64,000 nucleotides of DNA. It comes from an uncultured Kiritimatiellota bacterium (GTDB taxonomy: Bacteria > Verrucomicrobiota > Kiritimatiellia > RFP12 > UBA1067). The position numbers and the translations under genes were made by a program. Where the stretch lies: positions 55,177 to 119,176 of the forward strand of contig CAKUCX010000001.1 in NCBI GenBank assembly GCA_934643865.1, in the 5' to 3' direction. Shown piece after piece: positions 7,768-16,153 of this stretch (its first letter is position 1; each line of letters starts with the position of its first letter). A model generated the notes under the pieces. That model saw only the letters and a list, made by a program, of their open reading frames with translations. It made no database searches and was not told the origin of the DNA.

Positions 7768-9381
7768 ATGTTCTCGCGCACCTTCCATCCCGACGAGGCC
7801 AATCAGGCGTTCACTGTCGGCCGTCTGCTGGAGACGGGGCACTACACCTACAAGCCGTCCGACCACCACGGGCCGACGCTCTACTACGCCGCCGCCCCGC
7901 TCCAGCGCGCGTTCGGCCATACGACGACCGCCGACCTCGACGGCACGCTCCTCCGCTGCACGCCGCTCCTCTTCGCCGCGCTCGGCCTCCTCCTCCTCGC
8001 CCACGCCGTCTTCCGGCTCTCCCGCTCCTGGCTGGGCGCGCTCATGACCGTCCTCCTCGTCGGCACCGCGCCGCTCTTCGCGTTCTTCGCGACGGACTTC
8101 ATCCAGGAGATGCTGCTCGCCTGCTTCACCGTGATGATGTTCTGGGCCGGCGCCGGCTACGCGCGCGCCTGTGCGGCGCCCCCCGCCCCGCGCCGCCGCC
8201 TCAAGCCGGGGACCTGGGCGCTCCTCTTCGGCATCGCCGCCGGGCTCGCCTTCGCGACGAAGGAGACGAGCCTCCTCGCCTTCGCCGCCGCCGGGCTCAC
8301 GCTCTGCGGGCTGTGGGCCTTCCGCGCCTTCGGCTTCAGGAACGGCATGGCGCACATCCCGCGTCCCAACGTCCAGCACGTCGTCCTCGCCGCGCTCGGC
8401 TTCGCGCTCACCGCCGTCCTCTTCTTCTCCTCGTTCTGCCAGGATTGGGCGGGCGTCTACAACGCCTTCGTCGCCGCACCGCTCCACTACCTCGGCCGCG
8501 CCGTCGGAAACGCCGCCGCCTCGGAGGGCGCCAACTGGCACATCCACCCGTGGTGGCAGCATCTCCAGTGGCTTTTCTGCGGAAACGCCCCCCTTCCCCG
8601 TTCCAGCAGCGGCTTCACGGTCGACCTCGCCTTCGCGAACGTCATCCCCCTCGTCTACGTCGCGACGCCGATCCTGCCCCTCGCGGTGTTCGCCGCCTGC
8701 CGGGAACGCCTGCGCACACGCCTCAACCGCCCCCTCCTCTGGACGTTCTTCGGCCTCGCCCTCTACACCGCCCTCCTCATCGCCTTCTACTCCGTCATCC
8801 CCTACAAGACGCCGTGGTGTACGCTCCAGCTGCTCGTGCCGTTTCTCGCGAGCGTCGCGCTGGGGCTTCTCCTCGTCCGCGACATCGTGCGCGAGCTGGC
8901 CATCCAGCAGGGGACGCCGCCGCGCACGGCCCAGACCGTCGCGACGTTCGTCTTCCTCGTCGCCCTGCCGCTTGCAAGCCTCCTCGCGGAACACGTGCCC
9001 GGCCTCGCGCGGATGGCGCGCGACCCCGATTCGCCGGCGATCCCCTACAACTACGCGCACGCCTCGCCCGAGGCGCGGCAGCTCGCCGCATGCGTCGCCG
9101 AGGCCGTCGCCGCGTCGCCGTCGAAATCCCCCTTCGTCGCCGTCGCCCTGCCGAGCGCCGACACGTGGCCGTTCCCGTGGTACAACCGCGCGCATGAGCA
9201 TCTGACGGGCTACTGGACGAAGTTCGACGACCTCGTGGCGCTCGCGAAGGCGGGCGCGAAGCCGACCGTCGTCGTCGTCCCCATGGCCGAGGGCCACCTC
9301 GTCCAGCCCCTCTTCCCGCACCTCACGCACACGAAGCGCTTCTACATGCGCCCCCGCGTCCGCGTCCGCGTGTTCTGGTAG
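7768..9381 (+). CDS. Agl23-like (TIGR03663) membrane protein, N-terminus apparently short
   Basis: 537 residues, multi-pass. FHPDEAN (6-12) and HGPTLYY (34-40) are the signature of the TIGR03663 family (flippase-activity-associated Agl23, a GT-C/PMT-like protein). At least nine hydrophobic helices follow. Relatives normally have a membrane helix before HPDE; here the protein begins only five residues upstream, the first in-frame ATG is 7768, and a TAA inside the heptamer array blocks extension. No Shine-Dalgarno is visible before the ATG. The gene ends at 9381, overlapping the convergent ABC ATPase by 40 bases. Role inferred: envelope glycan assembly, as for the DUF2723 gene upstream. Confidence 0.65.
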   Translation: MFSRTFHPDEANQAFTVGRLLETGHYTYKPSDHHGPTLYYAAAPLQRAFGHTTTADLDGTLLRCTPLLFAALGLLLLAHAVFRLSRSWLGALMTVLLVGTAPLFAFFATDFIQEMLLACFTVMMFWAGAGYARACAAPPAPRRRLKPGTWALLFGIAAGLAFATKETSLLAFAAAGLTLCGLWAFRAFGFRNGMAHIPRPNVQHVVLAALGFALTAVLFFSSFCQDWAGVYNAFVAAPLHYLGRAVGNAAASEGANWHIHPWWQHLQWLFCGNAPLPRSSSGFTVDLAFANVIPLVYVATPILPLAVFAACRERLRTRLNRPLLWTFFGLALYTALLIAFYSVIPYKTPWCTLQLLVPFLASVALGLLLVRDIVRELAIQQGTPPRTAQTVATFVFLVALPLASLLAEHVPGLARMARDPDSPAIPYNYAHASPEARQLAACVAEAVAASPSKSPFVAVALPSADTWPFPWYNRAHEHLTGYWTKFDDLVALAKAGAKPTVVVVPMAEGHLVQPLFPHLTHTKRFYMRPRVRVRVFW

Positions 9382-10001
9382 GGGGACACCCCGGCAATGC
9401 GGCCCTTTTCCAGCTCGACGAGGCGCGTGAAAAAGCCCGCCGGCAGCGGGCGAGCATGAATCGCCATCACGACCGTTCGCCCCGTCGCCGCGAGACGCGC
9501 GCAGATCGCCGCGCAGGCGGACGGGTCGAAGTGCGCCGTCGACTCGTCGAGGAGAAGCGCGGGCGCGCCGCTTGCAAGCGCAAGCGCGAGCGCAAGACGC
9601 CGCCGCTCGCCGCCCGACAGCGCGCCGAGGCGGCGCGCGCCGAAGCCGCCGAGGCCCACCGCCGAGAGGGCCGCCGCGACGGCCCGCTCGTCCGCCGCCG
9701 ACGGCCGCCGCCACGCGCTCAGATAGGGCGTGCGGCCGAGCATGACGTAGTCGTGGGCGGCGAGGGAGACGTCGAGTTCCTCCGGCGGCTCCTGCGGCAC
9801 GAAAACGGCGGGCGGCGGCGCGCCGCGCACGGGCGGCGTCTGCGCGAGGGCCGCGTCGAGGAGCGCGCGCAGGAGCGTCGACTTGCCCGCGCCGTTCGGC
9901 CCGCAGACAGCGACCCGCTCGCCGGTCGCGACGCGCAGCGACACGTCGTCGAGGGCGACGACAGAGCCGTATTTCACCGTGCAGTGGACGAGTTCGAGCA
10001 T
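9342..10001 (-). CDS. FecE/FepC-type ABC transporter ATPase
   Basis: 219 residues. Walker A GPNGAGKST (34-42), a Q-loop region VFVPQE, signature LSGGERRRLALA and Walker B ALLLDES are all present, so it should be an active ATPase. It pairs with the FecCD-type permease immediately upstream (stop and start nearly overlap), which points to uptake of iron-siderophore, haem, cobalamin or a similar chelate. No substrate-binding protein or TonB receptor is in the window. The C-terminus, rich in RTRTRGRM, is unusual and lies in the 40-base convergent overlap with the Agl23-like gene. Confidence 0.8.
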   Translation of the reverse strand: MLELVHCTVKYGSVVALDDVSLRVATGERVAVCGPNGAGKSTLLRALLDAALAQTPPVRGAPPPAVFVPQEPPEELDVSLAAHDYVMLGRTPYLSAWRRPSAADERAVAAALSAVGLGGFGARRLGALSGGERRRLALALALASGAPALLLDESTAHFDPSACAAICARLAATGRTVVMAIHARPLPAGFFTRLVELEKGRIAGVSPYQNTRTRTRGRM

Positions 10002-10002
10002 C

Positions 10003-10839
10003 TCACCCCTTCCGCGCGAGCAGGTAGAAGAAGAACGGCGCGCCCGTGAGCGCGCAGACGACGCCGACGGGCAGCGAGCCGGGGAAGAGGCGCGCGACGC
10101 CGTCCGCCGCCACGAGGAAGAGCGCCCCCGTACACGCGCAGACGGGAAGATAGACGCGGTGGTTCGCCCCGACGAGACGGCGCACGACGTGCGGAACGAC
10201 GAGGCCGAGAAAGCCAACCGCCCCCGCGAGCGCGACGCTCGCCGCCGTGGCGACGGACGTCGCGGCGAGGGCGACGAGCTGCGTGCGGCGGACGTTGACG
10301 CCGAGCGAGCGCGCCGTCTCCTCGCCAAGCGCGAGCGCGTTCAGGCGGCGGTTCTGCGCGTAGAGGACGACCATCACCGCCAGAACGGCGGCGGCGGCCC
10401 ACGGAAGCGCCTGCGGCGCCGCCTGGCGGAGATCGCCCCACACCCACTTGAAGGCGGCGGCGGACGCCTCGGGCGTCGCGTAGGCGAGCGTCAGCATCTG
10501 GAGCGAACAGGTGAAGGAGCCCGCGACGAACCCCGCGACGATGACCGTCCCCCCCGCGAAGCCGCGCCGCCCCGTCCGCCGCGCCGCAAGGGCGGAGACG
10601 GCGCAGACGAGCGCCAGCGAGAGGCATGCGCCGAGAAAGGCGGCACACGGCACGACGCAGGCGCCGTACGCCGCCCAGCCCGCGCGGAACGCCACGGCGA
10701 CGCCGAACGACGCGCCGCCGACGAGGCCGAGGATGTAGGGCTCGGCGAGCGGATTGCGGAGGACGCCCTGCAGGGTCGCGCCCGCCGTCGCAAGCGCCGC
10801 GCCGACGATCAACGCGGCAAGGACTGAAACGAGGTCCAT
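10003..10839 (-). CDS. FecCD-family ABC permease lacking the usual first helix
   Basis: 278 residues against about 330 for the family. The start MDLVSVLAALIVGAALATAG enters directly into the conserved 'aallvGaaLa.aGa.lQ...rNPLA.P..LG' block (LQGVLRNPLAEPYILG, 23-38); the C-terminal GAVGFLGLVVPHVVR motif is also present. What is missing is the N-terminal region with transmembrane helix 1. ATG at 10839 lies directly behind the stop of the KDPG aldolase (TGAAATG), leaving no room unless translation began inside that gene. Probably forms an importer with the adjacent ATPase; whether a permease without helix 1 works is uncertain. Confidence 0.75.
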   Translation of the reverse strand: MDLVSVLAALIVGAALATAGATLQGVLRNPLAEPYILGLVGGASFGVAVAFRAGWAAYGACVVPCAAFLGACLSLALVCAVSALAARRTGRRGFAGGTVIVAGFVAGSFTCSLQMLTLAYATPEASAAAFKWVWGDLRQAAPQALPWAAAAVLAVMVVLYAQNRRLNALALGEETARSLGVNVRRTQLVALAATSVATAASVALAGAVGFLGLVVPHVVRRLVGANHRVYLPVCACTGALFLVAADGVARLFPGSLPVGVVCALTGAPFFFYLLARKG

Positions 10840-10840
10840 T

Positions 10841-11533
10841 TCACGAGAGGCCGGTGTGCGTGCAGGGGAGGGGCGAGCGCCCCTCTGCGCCCGCGCGCGC
10901 GACGAGCGCGCGCGCCACATCGGAAATCCGCCCCCATGCGCCGGAGGCGATCCACGCCTTGTTCGCGAGATTGCCGCCCACGCCCGCGCCGACGCACCCC
11001 GCCGCCATGAAATCGGCCACGTTGTCGGGCGAGACGCCGCCGACGGCCAGGAACGGGATGTGGGCGAGCGGCGCAAGGAGCGCCTTGACGTAGCCCGGGC
11101 CGAGCGCGCCGGCCGGAAAGACCTTGACGAAGCTCGCGCCCGCGTCCCAGGCCGCAACCGCCTCGCTGGGCGTGAGCGCCCCCGGCATCGCGACGAGCCC
11201 GCGCCGGACGCAGTCCCGGATCAGCGCGGCGTTCACGTTCGGCGTGACCATGTACTCCCCGCCCGCCTGCTCGCACAGCGCAAGCTGCTCGGCCGTGAGG
11301 ACTGTCCCCGCGCCGACGCGCAGCGTGCCGGAGAAGCGCGCGCGGATGGCCGCAATCGCCGCCGCCGTGTCCTTCCACGTCTCCGGCGCCGTCTGGCTGA
11401 AGGTCACTTCGACGAGGCCGATGCCGCCCTTCGCATACGCCTCGGCAAGCTTCAGGCAGACATCCGGCGCGCATCCGCGGATGATGGCGATGATGCGCTT
11501 CGCGCGCACGGACGCGATGACTTCCTCTTTCAT
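10841..11533 (-). CDS. eda: 2-keto-3-deoxy-6-phosphogluconate aldolase
   Basis: 230 residues. Cleaves KDPG to pyruvate and glyceraldehyde 3-phosphate, the last step of Entner-Doudoroff and hexuronate catabolism. Visible family residues are E42 in LVEVTF, the RVGAGTVL block, and the Schiff-base lysine K137 in SFVKVFPA, followed by AVGGVSPDN. ATG at 11533 has GCGGGAAG upstream. Sits 18 bases behind kdgK, which makes KDPG, so the pair forms a two-gene KDG pathway unit. Confidence 0.9.
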   Translation of the reverse strand: MKEEVIASVRAKRIIAIIRGCAPDVCLKLAEAYAKGGIGLVEVTFSQTAPETWKDTAAAIAAIRARFSGTLRVGAGTVLTAEQLALCEQAGGEYMVTPNVNAALIRDCVRRGLVAMPGALTPSEAVAAWDAGASFVKVFPAGALGPGYVKALLAPLAHIPFLAVGGVSPDNVADFMAAGCVGAGVGGNLANKAWIASGAWGRISDVARALVARAGAEGRSPLPCTHTGLS

Positions 11534-11551
11534 CTTCCCGCCTTCCGCTCC

Positions 11552-12580
11552 TCAGCGCTGGACGCGCCCCGTGCCGTTGCCCGCCGCGAGCGCCTCCACC
11601 TCCGCGACGCCGACGAGGTTGAAGTCGTGCTCGATCGAGTGCTTCAGGGCCGACGCCGCGACGGCGAAGTCGATGGCCGCCTGCATCTTCTTGCCGGTGG
11701 CGAGCGCGTAGATGAGCCCGCCGCCGAACGAGTCGCCGCCGCCCACGCGGTCGACGATGTGGAGCGCGTACTCCTTCGAGAACGCGGCCTTCTCCGCCTT
11801 CGCGTCGTAGAGCATGCCGGCCCAGAGGTTGTCGAAGGCCGAAAGCGACGTGCGGAGCGTGATCGCCACCTTCTTGCAGCCGAAGCGCTTCACGAGCTGC
11901 TCGGCGACCGAGACGTACCCTTCCTTGTTCAGCGTGCCGCGCTCGACGTCCGACCCCCGGCCGACAATGCCGAAGACGTCCGCCGCGTCCGCCTCGTTCG
12001 CGATGAGGACATCGACGTAGGGGACGAGCTTCGCCATGCACGCGCCGGCCTCGGCCTTCGTCCAGAGCTTGCCCCGGTAGTTGAGGTCGCACGAGACGGC
12101 GATCTTGTGCGCCCTGCACCACTTGAGCGCGTCGAGGCAGATCGCGGGGAGGTCGCCGCCGAGGGCCGGCGTGATGCCCGTGAAGTGAAACCACTTCGTC
12201 CCCCTCAGAATCTTCGCCCAGTCGAAGTCGCCGCGCTTCGCAAGGGCGATCGACGAGCCCGCGCGGTCGTAGACGACCTTCGACGCGCGCTGCGAGGCCC
12301 CTTTCTCGACGAAGTAGAGCCCGAGGCGCGGGCCGCCCCAGACGATGCCGTCCGTCGCGACGCCGAAGTGGCGCACGGCGTTGCGCGCCGCCTCGCCAAG
12401 CGGATTCGCGGGGAGCTTCGTCACGAAGCCCGCGTCGAGCCCGTAGTTCGCGAGCGACACGGCGACGTTCGCCTCGCCGCCGGCGTAGGACGCCTCAAAG
12501 CGCTCCGCCTGCACAAAGCGCTTGTACCCTTCGGGGTTCAGCCGCATCATGATTTCGCCGAATGTCACAAACCTGCTCAT
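11552..12580 (-). CDS. kdgK: 2-keto-3-deoxygluconate kinase (PfkB family)
   Basis: 342 residues. Phosphorylates KDG to KDPG for the adjacent aldolase. PfkB family marks are the N-terminal GGEANVAVSLA (34-44) and the C-terminal GGGDSFGGG (280-288) with catalytic D283 and the anion-hole glycines. ATG at 12580 has AAGGAAGG nine bases upstream and a -10 box at 12618-12623 gives a leader of about 30 bases. Other PfkB sugar kinases are possible, but pairing with eda favours KDG. Confidence 0.88.
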   Translation of the reverse strand: MSRFVTFGEIMMRLNPEGYKRFVQAERFEASYAGGEANVAVSLANYGLDAGFVTKLPANPLGEAARNAVRHFGVATDGIVWGGPRLGLYFVEKGASQRASKVVYDRAGSSIALAKRGDFDWAKILRGTKWFHFTGITPALGGDLPAICLDALKWCRAHKIAVSCDLNYRGKLWTKAEAGACMAKLVPYVDVLIANEADAADVFGIVGRGSDVERGTLNKEGYVSVAEQLVKRFGCKKVAITLRTSLSAFDNLWAGMLYDAKAEKAAFSKEYALHIVDRVGGGDSFGGGLIYALATGKKMQAAIDFAVAASALKHSIEHDFNLVGVAEVEALAAGNGTGRVQR

Positions 12581-12617
12581 CGATTCAACCTTCCTTTGCA
12601 CATGTCCCTGTCTTGGT

Positions 12618-12623
12618 AGTATT
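12618..12623 (-). promoter_or_regulatory. -10 box of the kdgK-eda-fecCD unit
   Basis: AATACT with TGC before it (extended -10) on the minus strand; transcription predicted near 12611, leaving a 31-base leader that contains the kdgK ribosome-binding site. Confidence 0.4.
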
Positions 12624-12662
12624 GCATCTCCGCGCGGACGCGTCAAGCGTCCGGCCCCGCGT

Positions 12663-13160
12663 TCATTTCCAGAAGTCCCAGAAGCCGCAGACGCCGAGCG
12701 CGACGGCGATGCCGAAGAAGACGCCCGCAATCACCTCGCGCCGCGTGTGGCCGAGGCGTTCGCGCAGGCGCGCGGCCTCGAAGCGCTCCGAGGCGTCGAG
12801 GCGCGCGGCGATGCGGTTGAGGAGCCGCGCATGCTCGCCCGCCGCGCGCCGGATCGAGACGGCGTCCGCCATCGTGATCGTCCCGAGGCCCACGGCGATC
12901 ATCGCGTCCGGCGCGTCGAAGCCCTCCGTGAGGCCGACGGCCACCGCAAGCGCCGTCACGAGCGCGGCGTGCGCGCTCGGCATGCCGCCCGGCTCGACGA
13001 AGCCGCGCAGGTCGAGGCGGCGCGTGCGCGCCCACCCCGTCAGGACCTTGACCGCCTGCGCGAGGCCGCCCGCGAGAAACGCCGAGACGAACCAGGGGTG
13101 GCGGATGATCTCAAGCGCGTTGAGATGGCTCCACCCCTTGATGATGCCGAACGCGAACAT
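12663..13160 (-). CDS. DUF212 / divergent PAP2-family membrane protein
   Basis: 165 residues. The block GGMPSAHAA (58-66) and the later MADAVSIRRAAGEHARLLN match DUF212 (YuiD-like), a small membrane family distantly related to PAP2 phosphatases. Hydrophobic helices lie near residues 20-40, 63-78, 85-100 and 145-162. Enzymatic role is unproven in the family. Last gene of the thiD-thiM group, 14 bases after thiM. Confidence 0.75.
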   Translation of the reverse strand: MFAFGIIKGWSHLNALEIIRHPWFVSAFLAGGLAQAVKVLTGWARTRRLDLRGFVEPGGMPSAHAALVTALAVAVGLTEGFDAPDAMIAVGLGTITMADAVSIRRAAGEHARLLNRIAARLDASERFEAARLRERLGHTRREVIAGVFFGIAVALGVCGFWDFWK

Positions 13161-13174
13161 CCGCCCACGCTCCC

Positions 13175-14086
13175 TCAGCCGGCGGCGGGGACGATCTGCA
13201 CCTTGCCGTGCCTGCGCACGTCGTCCGGCGTCAGCGCGTCGAGGGCGTCCAGGAACGCGGGCATGAACGAGCCGGGGCCCTTCGCGGCCGCCGCCGCGCG
13301 CTCGCCCGCGAGCGCCGTGACGAGCGCCGCCGCAAGCGCGCTCTCCCAGCGGGCCTTGCCGCCGAGCGCGCCGAGGAACGCGGCGCCGAGCGCGCCCTGC
13401 ACGCATCCGAGGCCCGCGACGCGCGCCATCACGGGCGCGCCGTTCTCCACGGCGACGAGCGGCGCGCCCTCCAGCGCCACGTAGTCCACCGCGCCCGTCA
13501 GCAGCACGGCCGCGTGGGTGACGCCCGCGAGACGGGCGGCGTCCTGCGCGACCGCGTCGCTCGTGAGGACCGTCCCGCGCGCGGGGAGCGCGTTGTGGAC
13601 GAGGAAGTTGATTTCGTCCGCGTTCCCCCGGATGAGCGCCGGGAAGCGGCGCATCAGCTCCTTCACGGTGAACGTCCTGAGCGGCAGCGCGCCGACGCCC
13701 ACGGGGTCGAGCGCCCAGGGCCGGCCGCCCATGTTCGCGTGCGACACCGCCGCGCGCATCGCGTCCGCCAGCGGCTTCGTCGCCGCCCCCATGTTCACGA
13801 GCAGGCTGTCCGCCGTGGCGGCGAACTGCGACGCCTCGCCCAGATCCGCCACCATCGCGCACGGCGCGCCGAGCGCCTTCAGCGCGCGCGCCGTGGCGTC
13901 CGCCGCGCCCGTCATGCAGGCGACGAGCGGCTTCTTCGCCCGCAGCGCCTCCAGCGCCCCGGCCGCCGTCTTGAGGACGCCCGCCGCCGTCACGCCCGTC
14001 CGCTGCTCGGGCCGCTTCTTCTTGCGGACGATCAGCTCGTCGTCCGAAAACTCCATCGGTTCGTTCTCTTCTTCCACATCGGACAT
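13175..14086 (-). CDS. thiM: Hydroxyethylthiazole kinase, divergent
   Basis: 303 residues. ThiM phosphorylates hydroxyethylthiazole for thiamine salvage. LDPVGVGA (126-133), IRGNADEI (152-159) and the catalytic-type cysteine C228 in GLGCVQGA are present. Two oddities: an extra N-terminal stretch of about 50 residues (acidic MSDVEEENEPMEFSDDE, then RKKKRPEQR), and the usual CITNYVT-like substrate loop is replaced by CMTGAADATAR (57-67). ATG at 14086 has GGAAGG upstream. It follows thiD by six bases, so the pair acts in salvage of both thiamine halves. Confidence 0.75.
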   Translation of the reverse strand: MSDVEEENEPMEFSDDELIVRKKKRPEQRTGVTAAGVLKTAAGALEALRAKKPLVACMTGAADATARALKALGAPCAMVADLGEASQFAATADSLLVNMGAATKPLADAMRAAVSHANMGGRPWALDPVGVGALPLRTFTVKELMRRFPALIRGNADEINFLVHNALPARGTVLTSDAVAQDAARLAGVTHAAVLLTGAVDYVALEGAPLVAVENGAPVMARVAGLGCVQGALGAAFLGALGGKARWESALAAALVTALAGERAAAAAKGPGSFMPAFLDALDALTPDDVRRHGKVQIVPAAG

Positions 14087-14092
14087 GATGGC

Positions 14093-14905
14093 CTACCTTC
14101 CCCTGGGCATCCCCAGAACCCCACAGTGTTCACCGACGCGATACGACGAGCGAATCGCCTCGTAGACAAAATCCTTGGCGCCTTCGACCGCGCGCGCGAG
14201 GGACGCCCCACGCGCCAGCTCCGCCGCGAGCGCCGCCGCGAGCGAGCAGCCCGTCCCGTGCGTGGACACCGGATGCGCAAGGGCGGGCTTCGCAAACGCC
14301 CGTATGCGCCGCCCGTCGAAGAACACGTCCTCCGCAATTCCGCCCTCGCCGTCCACGACCGCGTGCCCGCCCTTCACCAGGACGGCGCACCCGAACCGAT
14401 CCGCCAGCTCCCGCGCCGCCGCGCGCATGCCCGCGCCCGGCGCGACGGGATGCCCCAGCAGCGCCGCCGCCTCGGGCAGGTTCGGCGTGATGAGCGTCGC
14501 GAGCGGCAGCAACCTCTCCCGGAGCACGGCGACCGCCTCGTCCGAGATGAGCTTTGCGCCGCTCGTCGCGACCATCACCGGGTCGACGACCTTCTTCACG
14601 CGCGGCACGGCGCGAAGCCTGTCCGCGACGACCTCGATCGCCTCGGGCGTCGCGAGCATGCCCGTCTTGAGCGCCCGCACGTTGTACATCTCGAAGACGG
14701 CGTCCAGCTGGTCCGCGATGAACGCCGCCGGCACGTCCAGGACGCTCCGCACGCCGCGCGGGTTCTGCGCCGTGAGCGCCGCGAACACCGTGCAGCCGTG
14801 CAGGCCGTAGCCGTGGAACGTCCGAAGATCCGCCTGGACCCCGGCGTTGCCGCCGGAGTCGCTGCCCGCGATGGTCAGCACGCAGGGTTGGATCTTCCGC
14901 GCCAT
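14093..14905 (-). CDS. thiD: Hydroxymethylpyrimidine / HMP-phosphate kinase
   Basis: 270 residues. Phosphorylates HMP and HMP-P in thiamine synthesis and salvage. AGSDSGGNAGVQADL (13-27) is the ThiD nucleotide/substrate block, KTGML and DPVMVATSG are conserved, and HGTGCSLAAAL supplies the catalytic-loop cysteine. Starts seven bases after the DUF1080 gene. I see no TPP riboswitch in the short upstream gap. Confidence 0.9.
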   Translation of the reverse strand: MARKIQPCVLTIAGSDSGGNAGVQADLRTFHGYGLHGCTVFAALTAQNPRGVRSVLDVPAAFIADQLDAVFEMYNVRALKTGMLATPEAIEVVADRLRAVPRVKKVVDPVMVATSGAKLISDEAVAVLRERLLPLATLITPNLPEAAALLGHPVAPGAGMRAAARELADRFGCAVLVKGGHAVVDGEGGIAEDVFFDGRRIRAFAKPALAHPVSTHGTGCSLAAALAAELARGASLARAVEGAKDFVYEAIRSSYRVGEHCGVLGMPRGR

Positions 14906-14912
14906 CCGTCCG

Positions 14913-16085
14913 CTACTTCTTCTTGTTCCAGCCCTTCTGCTCGACGATCGAGAGGATCTTCGCGCAGAGCGGGCAGTTCTCGACGACCTTGTTGCGCTTC
15001 AGCACGTCGGCCGAACGCTTCACGGAGAGGATCGCGCCCTTGTTCGCGTCAAGCGCCTTGTCGTCCATCGCGTTCAGCTTCGCGAGGTAGCCCGCGCAGA
15101 TCTTCTTGCACGCGCCGAGGAACGGCTCGTCCTTCGCGTAGGCGATCACTTCGAGGATCTGGTTGACCTGCTCGGCCCCGCACTTCGTCTGGTCGATCTT
15201 CGCGAAGAGCTTCGCGGCCGTCTCGCGGCGGAGCGCCGTCACGTCGGCCTCCTTCGCGAGGAAGGTGCCGTGCGTCGTGTTCGCGTAGCGGCTCGGCAGC
15301 TCGCGCACCCACACGTTGCGGAAGTGGACGGGGTTGCCGTGGTCCTGGAACTGGATCGAGCCCTTCGTGGCCGGCGGCTTCTCCTGCGCGGCGCGGCGGC
15401 AGTGCCAGGTGTGGCCCTCAAGCTCCCAATGGTCCTGCACGAGGACGCCGTTCAGGAAGACCGTGAGCGAGCCGGGGTGGACGAGGCGGTTGCCGTCGAA
15501 GATCGGCTGGTGGAACACGATGTCGTACGTCTGCCACTCGCCGGGGCGGCGGGTGGGGTTCACGAGCGGCGGGTTCTGCCCGTAGACCGAACCGGCCTGT
15601 CCGTCCGCGTAGTTCGGGTTCTTCATGTCGGCGGGGTTCGTCTCGTAGCTGTCCAGCACCTGCACCTCGTAGTGTCCGCCCAGCACGAACACACCCGAAT
15701 TGCCGCGTCCCTGGCCCATGCCCTCGACCTTGACGGGCGCCTGCCACTCGACGTGCAGCTGCACGTCGCCGAACGTCTGGCGGGAGCAGATGTTGCCGGC
15801 GGCACGCACCGACTCCAGCGTGCCGTTCACGAACTTCCACTTCGTGGGGCCACCCTTCGAATCGCACCAGTTCTTCTCGAAGCTCTCGCGCGTGCCGTCG
15901 AAGAGGACGATGGCGTCGCTCGGCGGCTGGCCGACCTCGCGCCCCGGCTCGACCTTGACGGGGTTCGGGCGGTTCATGTCGTGGACGGCCCAGGCGTGCT
16001 TCGCGTCCGGCGTGTCGCCGTAGAGACCGGCGAAGAGCGAGGCGGAAAGACCCGCCGCCGCCGTGGCAATGATCAGCTTCTTCAT
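14913..16085 (-). CDS. Exported DUF1080 (3-keto-glycoside hydrolase-like) protein with Cys-containing tail
   Basis: 390 residues. Residues 1-19 are a signal peptide (MKKLIIATAAAGLSASLFA). Residues about 60-270 are a DUF1080 domain: IVLFDGT, a jelly-roll with GNSGVFVLGGHYEVQVLDS, PGEWQTYDI and IQFQDHGNPVHFRNVWVREL. The family has a concanavalin-like fold and includes 3-keto-disaccharide hydrolases. The C-terminal 100 residues are helical and carry KC, ACKKICAG and CPLC cysteines, perhaps a disulfide-stapled or metal-binding tail. ATG at 16085 has TTGGAG upstream and a -10 box 40 bases before it. Confidence 0.8.
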   Translation of the reverse strand: MKKLIIATAAAGLSASLFAGLYGDTPDAKHAWAVHDMNRPNPVKVEPGREVGQPPSDAIVLFDGTRESFEKNWCDSKGGPTKWKFVNGTLESVRAAGNICSRQTFGDVQLHVEWQAPVKVEGMGQGRGNSGVFVLGGHYEVQVLDSYETNPADMKNPNYADGQAGSVYGQNPPLVNPTRRPGEWQTYDIVFHQPIFDGNRLVHPGSLTVFLNGVLVQDHWELEGHTWHCRRAAQEKPPATKGSIQFQDHGNPVHFRNVWVRELPSRYANTTHGTFLAKEADVTALRRETAAKLFAKIDQTKCGAEQVNQILEVIAYAKDEPFLGACKKICAGYLAKLNAMDDKALDANKGAILSVKRSADVLKRNKVVENCPLCAKILSIVEQKGWNKKK

Positions 16086-16124
16086 GATGCATGCTCCAAT
16101 TTTGTGGGGATGAAATGCACCGGC

Positions 16125-16130
16125 AGTATA
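16125..16130 (-). promoter_or_regulatory. -10 box of the DUF1080-thiD-thiM operon
   Basis: TATACT preceded by GCGG on the minus strand; predicted leader about 33 bases. Confidence 0.45.
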
Positions 16131-16153
16131 CCGCATTTGCCCGCCGCAGGCAA

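Noticed and set aside
14880..14912. TPP riboswitch upstream of thiD.
   Set aside because: Only seven bases separate thiD from the upstream gene and no thi-box elements were seen before the operon promoter at 16125.
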